Source: a virus
Virus record (IMG/VR): IMGVR_UViG_3300033273_000047
Coordinates: 1 to 28,352 of that record
DNA: 28,352 bases
Direction: 5' to 3' (one strand)
The stretch's first letter is position 1. Each line of letters opens with the position of its first letter. A program made the position numbers and the translations under genes. The notes under the pieces were generated by a model, which saw only the letters and a list, made by a program, of their open reading frames with translations, did not search any database and was not told the DNA's origin. This document shows, in pieces, positions 6,556 through 13,800 of the stretch.

Positions 6556-6912
6556 TTAAAAAGGTAAATCGTTTACTGTTTCTCTATCTGGACTTTGTTG
6601 TGCTGCTGTCACAGATTCTTTAACTTCTTTTACTATAGGTGTGTTAGATTCTATTCTCCAACCTATAATACTATTAAAGTATTTAACTTCGCCTGTAGGA
6701 CTTGTCCATTCCCTACCTCTCAAGTTAATATCTATACTTACATTGTCGCCTACGTTATATTCGTCTAATAAGTATGTTTTTTCTTTTGTAAACTCTAATT
6801 GTAAAGTTTGAGGATACTGGTCATCAGTTGTTAGAACTAAAGACCTTACTTTAAAGTTATTTGCAAACTCTTTTGTTTCTGCTATAGATTTAATCGTTCC
6901 TGTTAGTTTCAT
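6556..6912 (-). CDS. DUF3127-like OB-fold protein with SSB-type acidic tail
   Basis: This 118-residue protein matches the Bacteroidetes DUF3127 pattern: MKLTGTIKSIAETKEFANNFKVRSLVLTT at the N-terminus, a central LQLEFTKEK, and VKYFNSIIGWRIE. The fold is a predicted OB barrel (residues 1-90). The C-terminus is a loose linker ending NDLPF, close to the acidic DDIPF tip by which SSB proteins recruit replication partners. I infer a single-strand DNA-binding protein for the phage replisome. It is coupled by ATGA to a second OB-like gene before it and lies in the replication block. Confidence 0.75.
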   Translation of the reverse strand: MKLTGTIKSIAETKEFANNFKVRSLVLTTDDQYPQTLQLEFTKEKTYLLDEYNVGDNVSIDINLRGREWTSPTGEVKYFNSIIGWRIESNTPIVKEVKESVTAAQQSPDRETVNDLPF

Positions 6913-7253
6913 TTTAATAGTTCGTTAAATTCGTTAGTAAATTGTTCTATTTCGTCTAGTTTAATTTTGCCTGAAGCTGCTAACTCAATAGCACCTTTAA
7001 ATGCGACCTGAAAACGTATTCTGTCATTAATGTCGTTGCTAGGTTTGTCTTGATTATAAATGAGCTTTGCAGTTCCGTATTCTTCATTAGTAACTTCATA
7101 GTCAATAATGTCTCCTACGTTCTTTTTAAAATCTCCTTTACTTAAGAATGTATAAGAGTTTCCATTTGCTAAAAACACTTCCGATTTTGTGAAAGTTCCG
7201 TGTTTTAATTGTGCAGTCCCTTTAGGTCTGACTTCTGTAATTTTACTTTGCAT
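6909..7253 (-). CDS. Hypothetical OB-fold-like protein
   Basis: This protein has 114 residues. The first 65 look like a small beta barrel (KHGTFTKSEVFLANGNSYTFLSKG, then VGDIIDYEVTNEEYGTAKLIY), as in OB-fold domains. The remainder is helical (RFQVAFKGAIELAASGKIKLDEIEQFTNEFNELL). Its ATGA junction with the SSB-like gene suggests the two work together on single-stranded DNA. I have no family name for it. Confidence 0.65.
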   Translation of the reverse strand: MQSKITEVRPKGTAQLKHGTFTKSEVFLANGNSYTFLSKGDFKKNVGDIIDYEVTNEEYGTAKLIYNQDKPSNDINDRIRFQVAFKGAIELAASGKIKLDEIEQFTNEFNELLK

Positions 7254-7266
7254 AATATAAATATAA

Positions 7267-7464
7267 TTAATTTTTGTTTTCTAAATATGTTTCTGTTTCA
7301 AAATCCTCCAGGAGTTCATTCTTTGCGTGAAGTAATCTGTTCTTAATTTTTAAGTTTTCGATTTCTTCATTTTGTTTCGCAACGTGTCTAGTCAAGAAGT
7401 TTATTCTATTATGTAGACGTTGAATTTCTTTGTTAAACTCCTCTTTTGATAGATGTAGGGTCAT
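7267..7464 (-). CDS. Short coiled-coil protein
   Basis: This 65-residue protein is almost entirely a predicted coiled coil, with a leucine/isoleucine heptad pattern from about residue 10 to 52 (IQRLHNRINFLTRHVAKQ, then EIENLKIKNRLLHAKNELL). There are no other motifs. It overlaps the end of the mini-gene at 7433-7609 by 32 nt. It may be an oligomerisation adaptor in the replication operon; function unknown. Confidence 0.6.
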   Translation of the reverse strand: MTLHLSKEEFNKEIQRLHNRINFLTRHVAKQNEEIENLKIKNRLLHAKNELLEDFETETYLENKN

Positions 7465-7609
7465 AATGTTTTAATTTTGTTATTTGCATCATTGTAGCTA
7501 TCGTATCTAAATAAGTTGCTTCAGATACGTCTCCTGACTTATATAATCTAGTAACGTGTACTAATAAATTGTAGTCAGATTCTGTAAGTAATTTTTGTAA
7601 TCTATTCAT
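7433..7609 (-). CDS. Hypothetical protein (58 aa), first gene after a promoter candidate
   Basis: The product begins MNRLQKLLTESDYNLLVH and continues with a helical region including RLYKSGDVSEATYLD. It has no known motif. It is the first open frame downstream of the terminator at 7691-7718 and of the host-type promoter candidate at 7629-7659, with a leader of about 15 nt, so it probably opens the replication operon. The 32-nt overlap with the coiled-coil gene is longer than usual here, so one of the two starts may differ. Confidence 0.55.
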   Translation of the reverse strand: MNRLQKLLTESDYNLLVHVTRLYKSGDVSEATYLDTIATMMQITKLKHYDPTSIKRGV

Positions 7610-7628
7610 AAGTAAATGTTTTGTTTGA

Positions 7629-7659
7629 TAAAACTAATTAAAAAAAGTTAATAAAACAA
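7629..7659 (-). promoter_or_regulatory. Host-type (Bacteroidetes) promoter candidate for the replication operon
   Basis: The minus strand has TTG (7659-7657), 20 nt, TAGTTTTA (7636-7629), one mismatch from the -7 consensus TAnnTTTG with correct spacing. It lies in the only clear gap between the NinG operon terminator and the replication genes. The gap is very AT-rich. Confidence 0.5.
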
Positions 7660-7690
7660 TAGCTTTTAAAAAAAAGTTTCAATAAAAACT

Positions 7691-7718
7691 AAAAAAGGGG
7701 AAAAATTAATCTCCCCTT
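7691..7718 (-). terminator. Rho-independent terminator after ninG
   Basis: On the minus strand AAGGGGA (7718-7712) pairs with TCCCCTT (7701-7695) around a 10-nt loop, followed by a run of T. It lies just downstream of the NinG-like gene and separates it from the replication operon. Confidence 0.85.
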
Positions 7719-7754
7719 CTTGAAAAACAAAACACTTACCTACTTGATAAGAAC

Positions 7755-8159
7755 TCACAAAGATAGTCGTTTATTTTCCTTATGCAATTTTTCTTTATAC
7801 AAATCCACTAATTCGTGCAAGTCATTCATAGAGTATTTAACTACTTCTTTTGACTTATTATAAAGTCGTTTAGATAAACCTCTTGATTGTTTGTCTAATG
7901 CTAAACTAAACTGGTATTGTCTACCGTATCTGAATCTATTACAGTATTGACATTGTGCAGCTACGTTTCTTTCGTCCCAACGTACTGACATTTCTTTACG
8001 AGATATAAAATGCCCTGCGTCTAATTCGTTCCACTTAAATTCTCTTTGACAAGTTATGCACTTACAAAATCCTTTTTTGTCTGCATCTCTTTTTCGTATG
8101 TATTCGCTAAATATTCTGTCTAGTTTGTTTATAAGACCTTTACGACTGATTTTTCTCAT
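7755..8159 (-). CDS. ninG: NinG/Rap-like recombination protein
   Basis: This 134-residue protein has the NinG family layout. The basic N-terminus (ISRKGLINKLDRIFSEYIRKRDA) leads into a treble-clef zinc site with C34-x2-C37, the AGHFISRK box with His50, then C70-x2-C73 and NRFRYGRQY. In lambda, NinG (Rap) is a Holliday-junction/branched-DNA nuclease that stimulates recombination. It is shorter than lambda Rap (about 200 residues) but keeps the zinc and HNH-like core. It is coupled to the upstream gene by ATGA, and a strong terminator follows. Confidence 0.88.
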   Translation of the reverse strand: MRKISRKGLINKLDRIFSEYIRKRDADKKGFCKCITCQREFKWNELDAGHFISRKEMSVRWDERNVAAQCQYCNRFRYGRQYQFSLALDKQSRGLSKRLYNKSKEVVKYSMNDLHELVDLYKEKLHKENKRLSL

Positions 8160-8371
8160 TTGTCCATTGCTCTTAAGAACTGGTCGCCTGTAGTTTTGTC
8201 AAGAGTTTTAATAGCTAGATATATTTGTCTGCTTTGCTTCTTAACTTCTTGTTTTTCTCGTTTAGTGCTGTCAATACCCAAGTTTGCATATAACGTGCAG
8301 TCAAGTTCTAGTAACCTGTCTATTTTGCCTTTGTCACTTATGCTTGTATAATTAAGTATTTTGTCTATCAT
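8156..8371 (-). CDS. Hypothetical helical protein preceding ninG
   Basis: This protein of 71 residues starts MIDKILNYTSISDKGK, with LLELDCTLYANLGIDSTKRE and a helical C-terminus ending LRAMDK. The frame is also open to ATG at 8383 and GTG at 8389. I prefer the ATG at 8371 because a perfect -7 box (TATATTTG, 8396-8389) would put transcription start at about 8382. It is coupled to ninG by ATGA. I recall similar short proteins beside ninG in other phages, but no function. Confidence 0.65.
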   Translation of the reverse strand: MIDKILNYTSISDKGKIDRLLELDCTLYANLGIDSTKREKQEVKKQSRQIYLAIKTLDKTTGDQFLRAMDK

Positions 8372-8388
8372 AAATGTTAGCATATGCA

Positions 8389-8396
8389 CAAATATA
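8389..8396 (-). promoter_or_regulatory. Host-type -7 box without a clear -33 partner
   Basis: TATATTTG on the minus strand is a perfect match to the Bacteroidetes -7 element. No TTG is present 19-21 nt upstream; that position is occupied by the polypyrimidine strand of the mirror repeat. A second identical octamer lies at 8547-8540. Confidence 0.4.
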
Positions 8397-8551
8397 TGAA
8401 TTTAAAAGAAAAGAAAAAGAAAAAGGACAAAAAGAAAAAGAAAAGAAAAAACCCCTACCCCAAAAAAGAAACTAAAAATTACCTGTTCCAAGCACCTTCC
8501 GACTTTATTAGGTTGTGCAAGTTTAGCTATTAGCAAAAACAAATATATAAA
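8390..8551. other. Non-coding gap between lysis-side and ninG genes
   Basis: I see no credible gene in these 162 bases. They hold two copies of the host-type -7 octamer TATATTTG on the minus strand (8396-8389 and 8547-8540), the mirror repeat at 8404-8451 and the block CCCCTACCCC. The stretch at 8470-8535 has mixed composition and could be a leader or a small RNA, but no stable hairpin stands out. Confidence 0.5.
8404..8451. repeat. Homopurine mirror repeat (potential H-DNA)
   Basis: The plus strand has a 21-nt arm of A4GA4GA5GA5 (8404-8424), the spacer ggac, then A5GA5GA4GA6 (8429-8451). The arms are perfect mirror images over 21 nt. Only one base in the whole stretch is not a purine. It is followed by CCCCTACCCC (8452-8461). 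This is the classic layout of an intramolecular triplex-forming sequence. Confidence 0.75.
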
Positions 8552-8668
8552 TTATTTTGAATATGCTTTATATATAGCTATTTTAAATAATACAGCTATT
8601 AATATTATTGTCCAAATGTTTAAATGTGTTTCTCCACATAGTCCTAAAATGTGTTCTAATGTTTCCAT
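8552..8668 (-). CDS. Small membrane protein (38 aa)
   Basis: The product begins METLEHILGLCGETHLNIWT and then forms one hydrophobic helix (about residues 17-34, NIWTIILIAVLFKIAIY). The LGLCGE.HLNIWT segment resembles short membrane proteins I have seen in other Bacteroidetes phages near holin genes. The ATG lies just after the stop of the basic mini-gene, and it is the last gene of the lysis-side operon. A helper role in lysis is possible but unproven. Confidence 0.65.
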   Translation of the reverse strand: METLEHILGLCGETHLNIWTIILIAVLFKIAIYKAYSK

Positions 8669-8669
8669 A

Positions 8670-8801
8670 CTATCTTCCTTGACCTTTATATCGTTTTAAA
8701 TAATTTTTACTTGATTTTACTTTACTGGATTTAGATTTAGCGTGTATGCCTTTCCTTTTGCGTGACTTGCTTTTATAAATGTTTACTACAAGTTTAGCCA
8801 T
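8670..8801 (-). CDS. Very basic mini-protein (43 aa)
   Basis: The product is MAKLVVNIYKSKSRKRKG followed by Ser/Lys repeats (KSKSSKVKSSKNYLKRYKGQGR). More than a third of the residues are Lys or Arg, suggesting nucleic-acid or membrane binding. The start codon overlaps the holin stop as TAATG, strong support for a real gene. Function unknown. Confidence 0.7.
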   Translation of the reverse strand: MAKLVVNIYKSKSRKRKGIHAKSKSSKVKSSKNYLKRYKGQGR

Positions 8802-9199
8802 TATCTCTTTCTAACTTTTTCTATTGAACGCCCACCGAAATATGCACCTATAACAGTTATTAAAACAAGCTGCAATAAATCTGTCCATTTTTCTTCTACA
8901 TTGAATTGTAAAGAACCTGAATCTATAAACACCATTAATACAGTAGTAACTATTAAAAATACTAACACTAAAGGTCTTACAGAACGAGTTAGCCAGTTTC
9001 CGTGTTCTAGGTCTGCTTTCCATCTTTCTGTGACATTATGCTGCATATCTTGTTCTGCTTTTATAAACACTTCAGTCATTTCTTTTTCAAACCTCGCTTT
9101 TTCTTCTTTGCTAAAAGTATGCTTGTCTATAATTCCAGATATTTTTTCTGCTACGCCACCTGCTGCACCTCCAAATATTTTAGATAGTATTTCTTTCAT
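8801..9199 (-). CDS. Holin, HolIn_3TMs-like
   Basis: This 132-residue protein starts with KEILSKIFGGAAGGVAEKISGIID, a weakly hydrophobic amphipathic segment. A charged helix follows, then NWLTRSVRPLVLVFLIVTTVLMVFID (a membrane helix at about residues 74-96) and LLQLVLITVIGAYFGGRSIEKV (a second at about 107-126). This layout and the RP(L/V) boundary match the 3TM holin family described in gene transfer agents and many phages. It would make the membrane hole that lets the M15 endolysin act. It is coupled by ATGA to the endolysin gene, which precedes it. Confidence 0.82.
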   Translation of the reverse strand: MKEILSKIFGGAAGGVAEKISGIIDKHTFSKEEKARFEKEMTEVFIKAEQDMQHNVTERWKADLEHGNWLTRSVRPLVLVFLIVTTVLMVFIDSGSLQFNVEEKWTDLLQLVLITVIGAYFGGRSIEKVRKR

Positions 9200-9660
9200 A
9201 CGTTTGTTATATCAATGTATTTAGTTTTACCTTCGTCTCTAACAGCTTTTAATATTCTATTTCTGTTTTTATCTTCACTAACATAAGAAACGTGTACCCA
9301 GTCAGGATTATCTTCATTACCAAATTCCCATATCATCTGGTCAAAATCTAAATTATCTTTAATCCAAGTAAACATCTCTTTATTTGTTTTGTGTCCGTAG
9401 ATGTCGTCTATGTCCATAGCTTGACCTTTGCAATGCTGACTTCTAGTAGAACCGCCTATTGCTTCGTTTAAAGCGCTTGACCTATAAAAACTATTTATCT
9501 TTATTGCACCACCTACATACTCTCTTAATGGCTCAAATACTTTTTCTGCAACTATTTTCATATTGTTAAGCGTATCTCCGTCAGGTGTGTTGTCTATACC
9601 TAATCGTAAAGCTGTGACGCTTTTAGTTGCTTCTTTTTCTGAAATATGTTTACTAATCAT
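9196..9660 (-). CDS. M15-family peptidase endolysin
   Basis: This 154-residue zinc peptidase of the M15_3 type cuts peptidoglycan cross-bridges (L,D- or D,D-peptidase). Zinc ligands are visible as His76 and Asp83 in SQHCKGQAMDID and His123 in WVHVSY. A conserved SFYRSSALNEAIGG (57-70) precedes them. There is no signal peptide, so export depends on the holin next to it. A single catalytic domain with no cell-wall-binding domain is usual for phages of Gram-negative hosts. Confidence 0.92.
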   Translation of the reverse strand: MISKHISEKEATKSVTALRLGIDNTPDGDTLNNMKIVAEKVFEPLREYVGGAIKINSFYRSSALNEAIGGSTRSQHCKGQAMDIDDIYGHKTNKEMFTWIKDNLDFDQMIWEFGNEDNPDWVHVSYVSEDKNRNRILKAVRDEGKTKYIDITNV

Positions 9661-9666
9661 AATTTA

Positions 9667-10002
9667 TTAGTTAGTTGCTACTCTTGTGTATTTACTGGTA
9701 TCTATTGCTTCTTGCATTTCTTCTACTGGAGCTTTTATTGTTAAGGATATATCAGCATCCCATCTACCTATTAAATTGCTGCCTTTGTATATAAATATTA
9801 CTGGCACAGATTTTATTTGCTGTCTAATAGAAGGTTTCTGGTCTTCTAAAAATGCTTTAATTATCTTAGCACCCTTAATCTCATTAAGTTGCTTATAATC
9901 ATTTCTAACATTCCAAGAACTGTTTATATGCAGTACAGTATATTCCTGTGAACTAACTATGGCATATACAAACAACGCAATTAGGGCAATCAGATTTTTC
10001 AT
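9667..10002 (-). CDS. Exported thioredoxin-fold-like protein lacking the CxxC pair
   Basis: This protein has 111 residues. A signal peptide is clear (MKNLIALIALFVYAIVSSQ, likely cleaved near residue 18). The mature part looks like thioredoxin: YTVLHINSSWNVRNDY where thioredoxins have the WCxxC site, then a helix and SVPVIFIYKGSNLIGRWDADIS, matching the cis-Pro strand and following beta strand. The two active-site Cys are replaced (WNVRN), so redox activity is unlikely. It would sit in the periplasm. Its place in the lysis cassette suggests an envelope role, such as blocking superinfection or aiding lysis. The thioredoxin resemblance is by eye. Confidence 0.62.
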   Translation of the reverse strand: MKNLIALIALFVYAIVSSQEYTVLHINSSWNVRNDYKQLNEIKGAKIIKAFLEDQKPSIRQQIKSVPVIFIYKGSNLIGRWDADISLTIKAPVEEMQEAIDTSKYTRVATN

Positions 10003-10277
10003 CTTTGTATAATTTCATATAATTTCTCATCTATTTTATCTAATTTGTTACTGTTCTCCTCAACTTGCTTTGCTGTATTTTCGATAGTTTCACGAATAAG
10101 CTGGTCTTTCAAATCATATTCTGTTCGTGATACAGCAGGTTCTGGAAGTAGCTTAGCTTCTTCTATACCTGCATTTAGGTCGGTGTACATTAAAGCAAGT
10201 GAAACAGCTCCAGCAATTACAATTCCGATTGTTTTTAAATCGAGTGTTAATTTAGTATTTTCACTTACTTCATTCAT
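9999..10277 (-). CDS. Membrane-anchored coiled-coil protein, possible spanin or lysis regulator
   Basis: This protein has 92 residues. One transmembrane helix is visible at about residues 17-32 (IGIVIAGAVSLALMY). It is followed by a Pro-containing linker (LLPEPAVSRTEYD) and a long charged helix with heptads (residues 55-92, RETIENTAKQVEENSNKLDKIDEKLYEII). This inner-membrane anchor plus periplasmic coiled coil resembles i-spanins, but no outer-membrane lipoprotein partner is seen. It is coupled by ATGA to the thioredoxin-like gene. Confidence 0.6.
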   Translation of the reverse strand: MNEVSENTKLTLDLKTIGIVIAGAVSLALMYTDLNAGIEEAKLLPEPAVSRTEYDLKDQLIRETIENTAKQVEENSNKLDKIDEKLYEIIQR

Positions 10278-10282
10278 TTTGT

Positions 10283-10525
10283 TTAATTTTTATCTGATTC
10301 TTCTTTTATTTTTTCATAAGAACCATCTTCCAAGTTGATATTTATTTTACCATACTCTTTTTCTAGCTCTTGTTTGAACTTGTTATCTTCTTCTTGAACA
10401 CCTGCCCACAAATGTAGTAATCCGTGTTTCTGTACTTCAAGTTGTCCTAAGTCGTGCTTAATAGCAGCGTACTTCTTTTGAGATTCTTGTAATTTCTCTA
10501 ATTGTTCTTTTGTAATTTTTGACAT
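10283..10525 (-). CDS. Hypothetical coiled-coil protein, first gene after host-type promoter
   Basis: This protein has 80 residues, mostly helical: TKEQLEKLQESQKKYAAIKHDLGQLE, then FKQELEKEYGKININLEDGSYEKI. The last part with YGKININLEDG recurs in my memory in small Bacteroidetes phage proteins near tail or lysis genes. The function is unknown. The start is a plain ATG about 24 nt downstream of a perfect -7 box. It is the first gene of the lysis-side transcript. Confidence 0.65.
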   Translation of the reverse strand: MSKITKEQLEKLQESQKKYAAIKHDLGQLEVQKHGLLHLWAGVQEEDNKFKQELEKEYGKININLEDGSYEKIKEESDKN

Positions 10526-10548
10526 AATATTAATTTTAAAGTTATATC

Positions 10549-10579
10549 CAAATATACTTAATCCCAGTCAGGTCGCAAA
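10549..10579 (-). promoter_or_regulatory. Perfect Bacteroidetes-type promoter for the lysis-side operon
   Basis: The minus strand reads TTTG (10579-10576), 19 nt, TATATTTG (10556-10549). Both boxes and the spacing match the Bacteroidetes housekeeping promoter exactly. The -33 box lies inside the last codons of the gene at 10558-10878. Confidence 0.8.
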
Positions 10580-10878
10580 GTTTCATCTACAGGATTAATT
10601 TGTAATTCAATTTGATTATCTAAATTTTCTTGCATCGCTTCAACGTCTAATCCTGCTTCTAACCAAGCAACTACATCGTCTTTAGTTAAGTCAGCATAAG
10701 GAATAAAGTTGTCTGGGTCATAAGTCACGCCTAACGTACCTATTGAACTTGCTGTATGTTCTCCTGATTCGTCTTGTGCAATATAGCTCCAATGTACAGT
10801 GTAGATAACATCGCTGTTATCGCCTTCTTGTATTTTTGCGTCTAACGCATTAATTTTCCAATTATAAGTATTTGCCAT
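10558..10878 (-). CDS. Tail-fibre-associated small protein
   Basis: This 106-residue acidic protein has NTYNWKINALDAKI, VIYTVHWSYIAQD and WLEAGLDVEAMQENLDNQI, ending RPDWD. This combination (a beta-rich part followed by a helix) is one I recognise from short proteins next to tail fibres in marine phages. No enzymatic motif is present. Its ATG directly follows the fibre stop, so it is translated from the late structural mRNA. It may be a fibre chaperone or a minor virion part. Confidence in the gene is high, in the function low. Confidence 0.7.
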   Translation of the reverse strand: MANTYNWKINALDAKIQEGDNSDVIYTVHWSYIAQDESGEHTASSIGTLGVTYDPDNFIPYADLTKDDVVAWLEAGLDVEAMQENLDNQIELQINPVDETLRPDWD

Positions 10879-13800
10879 TTATTTTGATTTTAATATTTCT
10901 ATTTCTTGTTTTAACTCTTGTATTGATTTTAATAGTATCGGCACAAGTTTAGAGTAATCAACTTGTTGCATTTGTTCTCCGTCTTTTTCTCCGTTTACTG
11001 CTTGAGGTATAACTTCTTGCAGTTCGTGTGCTTTAACTCCATAGCTTCTTGTTTTATCTGACTTCCACTCAAAGTCATATACATTTATATTATCTACTAG
11101 GTCTAATCCGTTAAAATCTTTATAATCATCTTTTAATCTATAATCCGAACTTGTATTAAATGCTGTTGCACTTCCTGATGTATGTATGCTTCCTACTTCG
11201 CCATTTGCATTATAATATATTTGTACTTTTGTTGTTGAAGTTGTAGGAGAAGATTGTTTTAATCGCATCAATGTTCCTGAAGTTTCAAAAGCTGCACCAC
11301 CCCCAGAACCACTTGGCACACTTGTACAATTCATTAATACATTCCCTCCAGAAGTAATACGCATTTTTTCTGCCTGTGTGCCATTACTATTAGTAGAAAA
11401 TATCATATCTGCATCTCTCGTAGAAGCAGTACTTGTCCAAGAATCAGTAGGAGCTAAAGTAATTTTACCAAGCCAATTATACTGATTTGCTGCAAATTCA
11501 TTTACAAAAGCTATTGAAACTGCTTCGTTTCCACCTGTACTTCCACTTGTATTTCTATTTATACAAGCTAATGCTACATCGCTTGTACTATCTGCTTTTA
11601 CAATTAATTTACCACTATAGGCACCACCCCCGTAAGTATATATATTTGAATTATTATAATTTATTCCTACGTTACCTGAAGAGTTAATAGATAATCTTTC
11701 TGAAGAAGCACCTACATCGTAAATGGAAAATCTATCATCACCTGATATTGCTAACCTATATGTTCCAACACTTGTTCTTGTTAAATCTAATAAATCTGCT
11801 CCTGAATCTTCAATTTGTAATTTAGCAGAAGGTGATGTATTTCCTATTGCTACCGAACCTGAAGAATCTATATATAATCCATCTGCAGTCGTTGAATTTG
11901 TCCTTAAATGTAATTCGTTATAAGTAGAAGCACTATTAGAGTATCCAATAATTTGAGCAGCCGTAGTATTGTTTCCATTTATAACTATACCTACATTATT
12001 AGAAGTATCAAAAGATGCAGCATATACATCGCTACTATCTACGTCTAATTTCCAAGTGCTTGGTGTTTTTCCAATTCCTACGTTACCACCTAACAAATAA
12101 GATGTACTTGTTGAGTGTATTCTTGATGTACCTATGTTTACAGAATATCCACTAGGAACAGTAACTTGTCCACCTGTTGTTACATTACCTGAAAAAGTTG
12201 CATTGTTTCCACTTATAGTTATAGGAGCATCTGTAATCGTATCAGTATCACTCCACATTGTAACTGTATTAGCCGTACCTGAACCATCTACTGCTCCATC
12301 TCCAATAGGTATTTCTATAACGTCTCCTGAACTATCTACTGCTAATCTATATGTAGCCGTGCCTGTGAAACTACCAGAACCATATTCTCCTAAATTTAAT
12401 TGACCTCCTCCTTCAAGAGTTAGATAATCTGCACCTAAACTTTGACTATGTATTTTAAAGTTATTAGCTCCGTCTCCTACCTCTATTTTCCAGTTTCCGT
12501 ATGTATCAACCCAACGTATATATTTATTATTTCCGTTTATGTCTATATTGTCGGTAAAATTAGCACCTCCTGTAACACTAACTCCTGTACTTGTTGTTTC
12601 AAGCTTTTTAGAGTTATTATAATATAATGAAACATCTGCACCATTATCAGCAGTTATATATTTTGCTGTACCATAATTAAGTAATCTCAAATCATTTGAC
12701 CTTATTCTTAATTCATTACTTGTACTATCAATGTAATTGTTACTTCCGTCACTATATATCTGCAAATCCGAAGAAGCTCCAAAAATTGCCTTACTTGAAC
12801 TTGTAAAAGTAATATCATCGTTTGCACTTACTGATATATCCGTTCCTCCTGTAGTATTTCCGTTAGCTAATACTTCTGATAATTCGTTATTATCACCTAC
12901 TTGGGCATCTACATATCCTTTAGAAGCTGCATCTGTACTTGCGACTGGAGTTGCAGGTATTGTTACTTGACCTGTAAAGCTACCTGTACCAGATACAGAT
13001 AAATTACCTGAAACAGTTAAATCATTTCCTATTGTAACATCATTTGGCAAACCTATTGTTAATGTTTGTCCACTTGCCGAAGTTTCTATTTCATTAGTTG
13101 TACCTGCAATAGTAAATGTTTGACTATCTAAATCTACACTTCCTGTGCCACTTCCACCTGCAAAGTCTAAATCTTCTGCTGTTACAGCAGCATCTACATA
13201 AGCAGTTGTAGCTACTTTAGTAGAATTATCTCCTTGACTTTGTGTTGTAGCTGTTGTTGATGAGCTTATTGTTCCACTTAATTGACCACTAAAAGTAGTT
13301 GCTGTAAAAGTACCACCACCAGAAATATTATTGCCACCCATAGCAATATTACCCGACATAGTACCTCCTGCTAATGGTAAATAATTACCTGCTGAAGAAT
13401 CTACATAGGCAGTAGTTGCAACCTTTGTGCTATTATCATTTGCACTTTGGGTAGTCGCTACTGTGCTTGAAGCTATCGTTCCTGTTAATGTTCCTTCTAC
13501 ATCTGCAACTAAAGTAGCTACTGTATATCCTGTTCCACTTGTATTTACTGTAGTTGTTGGTTGCTCCTCTAGGTTTCTAAATAGTTTAAATTTACTATCT
13601 CCTGTGTCTCTAAATAAACCTGCATATAATACAGTTCCACTTGGTGCATATTTACCATACCAACCTATATCTACTGCATCTGTTGAAGTGTTATTACTTG
13701 CGACTTCAATTAATGGGTCTTCTACAGTTAATGTTTGTGTGTCTATTGTTGTTGTTGTTCCTTCTACTGTTAAATCTCCTGTTACAGTTAAATTACCTCC

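Noticed and set aside
8381-8389. GTG (8389) or ATG (8383) start for the gene before ninG
   Set aside because: They overlap or directly abut the -7 box, so transcription would start too late to include them. ATG at 8371 is preferred but not certain.
8540-8547. Second TATATTTG octamer as a full promoter
   Set aside because: No TTG lies 19-21 nt upstream, and the surrounding DNA is very AT-rich. It is kept only as a note in the gap entry.
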